From Burkholderiales bacterium (lineage in GTDB: Bacteria; Pseudomonadota; Gammaproteobacteria; Burkholderiales; SG8-39), in assembly GCA_017880775.1 (NCBI GenBank), contig JADGRQ010000017.1, positions 1-64,000 on the forward strand: DNA of 64,000 nucleotides. The letters run 5' to 3'. Shown in pieces: positions 60,268 to 64,000 of this stretch. A program made the position numbers and the translations under genes. The first letter of the stretch is position 1. Each line of letters starts with the position of its first letter. Below the pieces are notes generated by a model, which saw nothing but the letters and a program-made list of their open reading frames with translations, had not been told where the DNA came from and searched no databases.

Positions 60268-60444
60268 TCGACGCCGCAATACGCGGTGGACCACCGGCAG
60301 CGCTTGCCGGTGATCGGTTCTCCGAATTACGCCGATGTCGGTGCGCTGATCGCCTTCGGGCCGAGCTTTCCGCCGATGTTTCGCCGTGCTGCCGATTATG
60401 CCGACCGCATCCTTAACGGGTCGAGGCTGGGCTCGATCACCCTC
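60268..60444 (+). pseudogene. ABC transporter substrate-binding protein (TrpX/ABC_sub_bind-like) fragment
   Basis: A plus-strand frame reads RLPVIGSPNYADVGALIAFG then SFPPMFRRAADYADRILNGS, the well-known C-terminal pattern of the ABC_sub_bind family (GGLMSYGPNFPDMYRRAAxYVDKILKG). It lacks the start and the final part that should follow (PVEQPTKFE). It is a decayed fragment between the envelope region and the ribosomal cluster. No permease or ATPase is next to it. Confidence 0.7.
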
Positions 60445-60510
60445 ACAATTGGTGGACCGATCGCCGCGGTGCGAGGCAAGCGGGCGGCCGGATCTCGACC
60501 GCTGCAAATC

Positions 60511-60536
60511 AAAAGAGCCGGTCGAACCGGCCCTTT
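60511..60536 (-). terminator. Rho-independent terminator of the ribosomal cluster
   Basis: On the minus strand, GAGCCGGT/ACCGGC-type arms (GGGCCGGT and ACCGGCTC) enclose TCGA and are followed by TTTTGATTT. It lies 24 bases after the rplQ stop, where the ribosomal transcript is expected to end. Confidence 0.85.
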
Positions 60537-60559
60537 CGGATTCTTACCTACGCGTAACG

Positions 60560-60967
60560 CTACATGGCCTTCTTGTCTTCCTTCTTCTTCGCTTCTGCCT
60601 CGACCGGCTCCACGCGATCCATCAGCGTCACCAGGGCCAGTGGGGCGTTGTCGCCTTTGCGCATCCCGGCCTTGAGGATCTGCAGGTAGCCGCCCGGTCG
60701 CTTGGCGTAGCGCGGGCCGAGTTCGTTGAAGAGCTTGGTGACTGTCGCCCGGTCGCGCAGGCGGTCGAATGCGAGGCGACGGTTGGAGAGCGAGGGCTTC
60801 TTGCCCAGCGTGATCATCGGCTCGACGACGCGGCGCAGCTCCTTCGCCTTGGGCAGCGTGGTCATGATGCGCTCGTGGGTGAGCAGCGACACCGCCATGT
60901 TGCGCAGCATCGCGCTGCGGTGGCTCGAGGTGCGGTTGAGCTTTCTGAGTCCGTGGCCGTGACGCAT
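60560..60967 (-). CDS. rplQ: Ribosomal protein bL17
   Basis: The 135-residue protein begins [17 protein letters not shown] and contains [19 protein letters not shown], the bL17 signature. The ATG at 60967 has AAGGGG upstream; a longer open frame upstream is not conserved. It ends with a Lys/Glu-rich tail. It is a large-subunit protein and the last gene of the cluster, 20 bases after rpoA and just before the terminator. Confidence 0.98.
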   Translation of the reverse strand: MRHGHGLRKLNRTSSHRSAMLRNMAVSLLTHERIMTTLPKAKELRRVVEPMITLGKKPSLSNRRLAFDRLRDRATVTKLFNELGPRYAKRPGGYLQILKAGMRKGDNAPLALVTLMDRVEPVEAEAKKKEDKKAM

Positions 60968-60987
60968 GGAATGCCCCTTTTTTGCGC

Positions 60988-61971
60988 CTAGGTGCGAGCG
61001 TGCTCGAGCCCGACCGGAGGCCAGTTCTCCAGCTTCATGCCGAGCGTGAGACCGCGAGAGGCAAGCACTTCCTTGATCTCGTTGAGCGACTTGCGCCCGA
61101 GGTTCGGCGTCTTGAGCAGTTCGGTCTCGGTGCGCTGGATCAGGTCGCCGATGTAGTAGATGTTTTCCGCCTTGAGGCAATTCGCCGAGCGCACGGTGAG
61201 CTCAAGGTCGTCGACCGGGCGCAGCAGAATCGGGTCCACGGTAACCGTTTTCGGGGTTTCGGTCGGAAGCGCCGTGCCCTCGAGCTGCGCAAACACCGAA
61301 AGCTGGTCGACCAGGATGCGCGCCGCATAGCGGATCGCCTCCTCCGGCTCGATCGCGCCGTTGGTCTCGATATCGATGATCAGCTTGTCGAGGTCGGTGC
61401 GCTGTTCGACGCGCGCGCTCTCGACCTGGTAGGACACGCGCCGCACCGGCGAGAAAGAGGCGTCGAGGATGACCCGGCCGATGCCCTTGGTCTCTTCGGG
61501 CAGATACCGCATGTTGCCCGGAACGTAGCCGCGGCCCATCTCGACCTTGATCTGCATCTCGATCTTCCCGCCCGCCGTGAGCTGCGCGATCACGTGCTCG
61601 GGGTTGACGATCTCGACATCGTGAGATGTCTCGATGTCCGCCGCGGTCACCGCGCCCTCGCCCTTTTTCTTGAGCGTGAGGATCGCCTCCTGCCGGTTAT
61701 GCAGGCGCAGCACCACGCCCTTGAGGTTGAGAAGGATATCGACGATGTCCTCGCGCACGCCGTCGAGCGTCGAGTATTCGTGCACCACGCCGGCGATCTG
61801 CACCTCGGTGGCGGCGTAGCCCGGCATCGATGAAAGCAGCACGCGCCGCAGCGCGTTGCCGAGGGTGTGGCCGTAGCCACGCTCGAACGGCTCCATCGTC
61901 ACCTTCGCGTGGGAAGGCGAGAGGTCCTGGACGTCGACGATACGCGGCTTCAAGAATCCGGTCTGGGGCAT
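60988..61971 (-). CDS. rpoA: RNA polymerase alpha subunit
   Basis: The 327-residue protein has the alpha N-terminal domain ([39 protein letters not shown]) for dimerisation and the C-terminal domain with [19 protein letters not shown] and [18 protein letters not shown], which contacts UP elements and activators. Length is standard for betaproteobacteria. It lies in the usual position between rpsD and rplQ. Confidence 0.99.
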   Translation of the reverse strand: MPQTGFLKPRIVDVQDLSPSHAKVTMEPFERGYGHTLGNALRRVLLSSMPGYAATEVQIAGVVHEYSTLDGVREDIVDILLNLKGVVLRLHNRQEAILTLKKKGEGAVTAADIETSHDVEIVNPEHVIAQLTAGGKIEMQIKVEMGRGYVPGNMRYLPEETKGIGRVILDASFSPVRRVSYQVESARVEQRTDLDKLIIDIETNGAIEPEEAIRYAARILVDQLSVFAQLEGTALPTETPKTVTVDPILLRPVDDLELTVRSANCLKAENIYYIGDLIQRTETELLKTPNLGRKSLNEIKEVLASRGLTLGMKLENWPPVGLEHART

Positions 61972-62015
61972 AGTTTGTCCTGCGTTGATGCGTGTTGCGG
62001 AAGTAGTTCGCTCGT

Positions 62016-62645
62016 TTACTTGGAATACAGTTCGACCACCAGGCTCTCGTTGATCGTGGACGGCAGATCAGTGCGCGCCGGCAGCGACTTGAAAGTGCCC
62101 TTGAGGGCCGTCGCGTCGACTTCGAGCCATTCCGGGATGCTGCGCGCCGCAGCGGCTTCGGCCGCGGCCTTGATGCGCAGCTGGTCCTTGGCCCGCGACG
62201 CGACCTCGATTACATCGCCGGGGCGGCACTGGAAGGATGGAATGTTGACGCGCCTGCCGTTCACCAGGATCGCATTGTGGCGCACCACCTGGCGAGCCTC
62301 CGACCTGGAAATGCCGAAGCCCATTCGATAGGCAAGACTGTCGAGCCGCGATTCGAGAATCGCAAGCAGGTTCTCGCCCGTGATCCCCTTGCGCCGATCG
62401 GCCTGAGCGTAGGTCTTGCGGAACTGTCGCTCGAGCACGCCGTAGATGCGGCGCAACTTCTGTTTTTCGCGCAACTGCTTGCCGAAATCGGACAGGCGCA
62501 TGCCGCTCTTCTGGCCGTGCTGGCCGGGAGCGTAGTTGCGCCGCTCGATGGCACATCGGTCGGTGAAGCATTTCTCGCCCTTCAGGAACAGCTTTTCGCC
62601 CTCCCGACGGCACTGGCGGCACTTGGCATCGAGGTTTCTGGCCAT
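62016..62645 (-). CDS. rpsD: Ribosomal protein uS4
   Basis: The 209-residue protein has the S4 N-terminal zinc-ribbon-like remains [15 protein letters not shown] and [12 protein letters not shown], followed by an S4 RNA-binding domain ([40 protein letters not shown]). It nucleates assembly of the small subunit and, in many bacteria, represses its own alpha operon. Spacing to rpoA is 44 bases. Confidence 0.98.
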   Translation of the reverse strand: MARNLDAKCRQCRREGEKLFLKGEKCFTDRCAIERRNYAPGQHGQKSGMRLSDFGKQLREKQKLRRIYGVLERQFRKTYAQADRRKGITGENLLAILESRLDSLAYRMGFGISRSEARQVVRHNAILVNGRRVNIPSFQCRPGDVIEVASRAKDQLRIKAAAEAAAARSIPEWLEVDATALKGTFKSLPARTDLPSTINESLVVELYSK

Positions 62646-62666
62646 GGTTTTATCCTCGCTCGCGGC

Positions 62667-63095
62667 TTACACGCGGCGCCGCTTGGGCGCGCGGCAACCG
62701 TTGTGCGGAACCGGAGTGACGTCGGCAATGCTCGTGACTTTGAGGCCGACCCCGTTCAACGCGCGCACTGCGGACTCGCGGCCCGGGCCCGGCCCCTTGA
62801 TGCGCACTTCGAGATTCTTCACCCCGCATTCCTGCGCCGCGCGCCCGGCACGTTCGGCGGCAACCTGTGCGGCGAACGGCGTCGACTTGCGCGAGCCCTT
62901 GAAGCCGGCGTTGCCGGATGTCGCCCAGGACAGCGTGTTGCCCTGCCGGTCGGTGATGGTGATGATGGTGTTGTTGAACGAGGCGTGGACATGAGCGATG
63001 CCCTCGGCCACGTTCTTCTTTACCTTCTTGCGCGTGCGCGTACCCGTCTGCTGCTGTTGCAACTGCTGCGCGGTCGGGGCGTTCTTGGTTGCCAT
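62667..63095 (-). CDS. rpsK: Ribosomal protein uS11
   Basis: The 142-residue protein contains [40 protein letters not shown] and [17 protein letters not shown]. It is longer than E. coli uS11 (129) because of an N-terminal glutamine-rich extension (QQLQQQQ at about 10-16). It is part of the small-subunit platform. It lies 21 bases upstream of rpsD. Confidence 0.98.
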   Translation of the reverse strand: MATKNAPTAQQLQQQQTGTRTRKKVKKNVAEGIAHVHASFNNTIITITDRQGNTLSWATSGNAGFKGSRKSTPFAAQVAAERAGRAAQECGVKNLEVRIKGPGPGRESAVRALNGVGLKVTSIADVTPVPHNGCRAPKRRRV

Positions 63096-63143
63096 GTCGG
63101 TCCTTGAGTCGAGATTGGTGCTGAGCAGTTGCGAGCGAAACGA

Positions 63144-63524
63144 TCAGCCCTTGGCCGGTGCCGCTTTGCTCGCGATCGCCGCCTTGCGCGGCCCCTTGCG
63201 CGTGCGCGCGTTGGTGCGGGTGCGCTGCCCGCGCACCGGCAGCCCTTTGCGGTGCCGAACACCGCGATAGCAACCGAGGTCCATCAGCCGCTTGATCGAC
63301 ATCGACACTTCGCGTCGCAGATCGCCCTCGACGCTGAGGCGCGTGACGTGCTCGCGCAGGCGGTCGAGTTCGCTGTCGGTCAGGTCCTTGATCTTGCGCG
63401 TCAGCGCAATGCCCGCCGCGGTGCAGATCGCCTGCGCGCGCGCGCGGCCGATGCCATAGATCGCGGTGAGAGCAATCTCCGCGTGCTGGTGGTTCGGAAT
63501 GTTGATGCCTGCAATACGAGCCAT
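63144..63524 (-). CDS. rpsM: Ribosomal protein uS13
   Basis: The 126-residue protein starts [20 protein letters not shown] and has [37 protein letters not shown] and [10 protein letters not shown], the uS13 signature. It sits in the head of the small subunit and contacts the P-site tRNA. It precedes rpsK by 48 bases; 101 bases to rpmJ carry nothing I recognise. Confidence 0.98.
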   Translation of the reverse strand: MARIAGINIPNHQHAEIALTAIYGIGRARAQAICTAAGIALTRKIKDLTDSELDRLREHVTRLSVEGDLRREVSMSIKRLMDLGCYRGVRHRKGLPVRGQRTRTNARTRKGPRKAAIASKAAPAKG

Positions 63525-63625
63525 TTGCCGGTTCCGTTCAGTGGGCCGTGGTCGGACGCAAAAACGACGGGCCCGAAAATGGAAAACCTGAAATTATATC
63601 GGAAAACGTCCGCAATCTCAACACA

Positions 63626-63739
63626 TTATCCCTGCCGCTGCTTGTGTCGCGGGTCCGAACAGATCACCCGCACCACACGCTTGCGCCGGACGATCTTGCA
63701 CTTGCGGCACATTTTTTTCACCGATGCCATCACTTTCAT
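63626..63739 (-). CDS. rpmJ: Ribosomal protein bL36 (37 residues)
   Basis: A short frame from ATG 63739, with GAGGAGG just upstream, encodes [20 protein letters not shown] and ends in [11 protein letters not shown]. The zinc ligands CxxC, Cys and His are all present. This is the zinc-type bL36. It lies 10 bases after the secY stop; the gene for initiation factor 1 (infA), often found between secY and rpmJ, is absent here. Confidence 0.97.
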   Translation of the reverse strand: MKVMASVKKMCRKCKIVRRKRVVRVICSDPRHKQRQG

Positions 63740-63749
63740 GCTGCCTCCT

Positions 63750-64000
63750 CTAGCGGACTGACAGTCCGCCCTTGAAATTCGCCTTGCGCAGCAGGCTTTC
63801 GTACTGGTGCGTCATCACATAGGCCTGCACCTGCGCGATGAAATCCATGGTCACCACCACGATGATCAGCAGGCTGGTGCCGCCGAAGTAGAAGGGCACG
63901 TTCCACCTGAGGATCAGGAACTCGGGCAGCAGGCACACCAGCGTCACGTACGCCGCGCCGGCGAGCGTGAGCCGCGTCAGGATCTTCTCCAGGTACCTTC
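63750..64000 (-). CDS. secY: Preprotein translocase subunit SecY, C-terminal part
   Basis: The frame from the right edge reads the end of Sec[27 protein letters not shown], then [38 protein letters not shown] and the stop at 63750. These are the last helices and the C-terminal tail of the translocon. The start lies beyond the window. It is the most upstream gene of the cluster visible here. Confidence 0.97.
   Translation of the reverse strand, partial: RYLEKILTRLTLAGAAYVTLVCLLPEFLILRWNVPFYFGGTSLLIIVVVTMDFIAQVQAYVMTHQYESLLRKANFKGGLSVR

Overview
The window reads as chromosome of a GC-rich betaproteobacterium. The right edge carries the 3' half of a ribosomal protein cluster in the order secY-rpmJ-rpsM-rpsK-rpsD-rpoA-rplQ. 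The rest is rich in CoA-ester catabolism, TctC/Bug, TRAP and Liv-type uptake systems and PEP-CTERM/exopolysaccharide genes, typical of environmental Burkholderiales/Rhodocyclales-like bacteria. The genus cannot be named from the sequence alone. No tRNA, rRNA, CRISPR array or intact mobile element was seen.

1-13 kb, ion transport and signalling: a partial APC permease; a very large membrane PAS/GAF/HD-GYP protein; a protein that appears to join a voltage-sensor domain to a CorA channel; two or three small open frames; then kdpD-kdpE without kdpFABC, followed directly by a sodium:solute symporter. A 19-bp direct repeat with a 32-bp period lies in the promoter region between the CorA-like gene and the kdpDE side.

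13-28 kb, C1-like and CoA catabolism: an HTH/methyltransferase-like protein is coupled to a MetF-like protein and converges on a MetE-like protein. Next come a class A FAD monooxygenase, a divergent TetR regulator, a second MetE-like gene, an acyl-CoA synthetase, a complete Liv-type ABC transporter, an ABM monooxygenase, an enoyl-CoA hydratase and a VOC protein.

28-37 kb, second acid-catabolic operon (minus strand): TctC-type binding protein, CaiB CoA-transferase, hydratase, HMG-CoA-lyase-like enzyme, acyl-CoA dehydrogenase, MmgE/PrpD and another hydratase. It diverges from an SDR-GntR pair across a palindrome. The GntR gene is followed by a scar: an orphan RHH antitoxin, a transposase tail and a second copy of a GntR 3' end.

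38-50 kb, one long plus-strand cluster: TRAP transporter, two tandem indolepyruvate-oxidoreductase alpha genes, the beta-like gene, gentisate 1,2-dioxygenase, a kynurenine-formamidase-like hydrolase, a transglutaminase-like protein and a glycerate 2-kinase-like protein. It looks like uptake and oxidation of an aromatic 2-oxo acid or related compound.

50-60 kb, envelope/exopolysaccharide region: a PEP-CTERM protein behind a near-consensus sigma-54 promoter, a REP-like hairpin, a hypothetical alpha-barrel protein, a Ku remnant, a YaiO-like outer-membrane protein, a membrane protein, a methyltransferase with a possible signal peptide, a WecB-type epimerase, a membrane-anchored bactofilin-like protein and a processive GT2. 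A 53-bp element occurs twice here. 60-64 kb: a remnant of an ABC substrate-binding protein, a terminator, and the ribosomal cluster.
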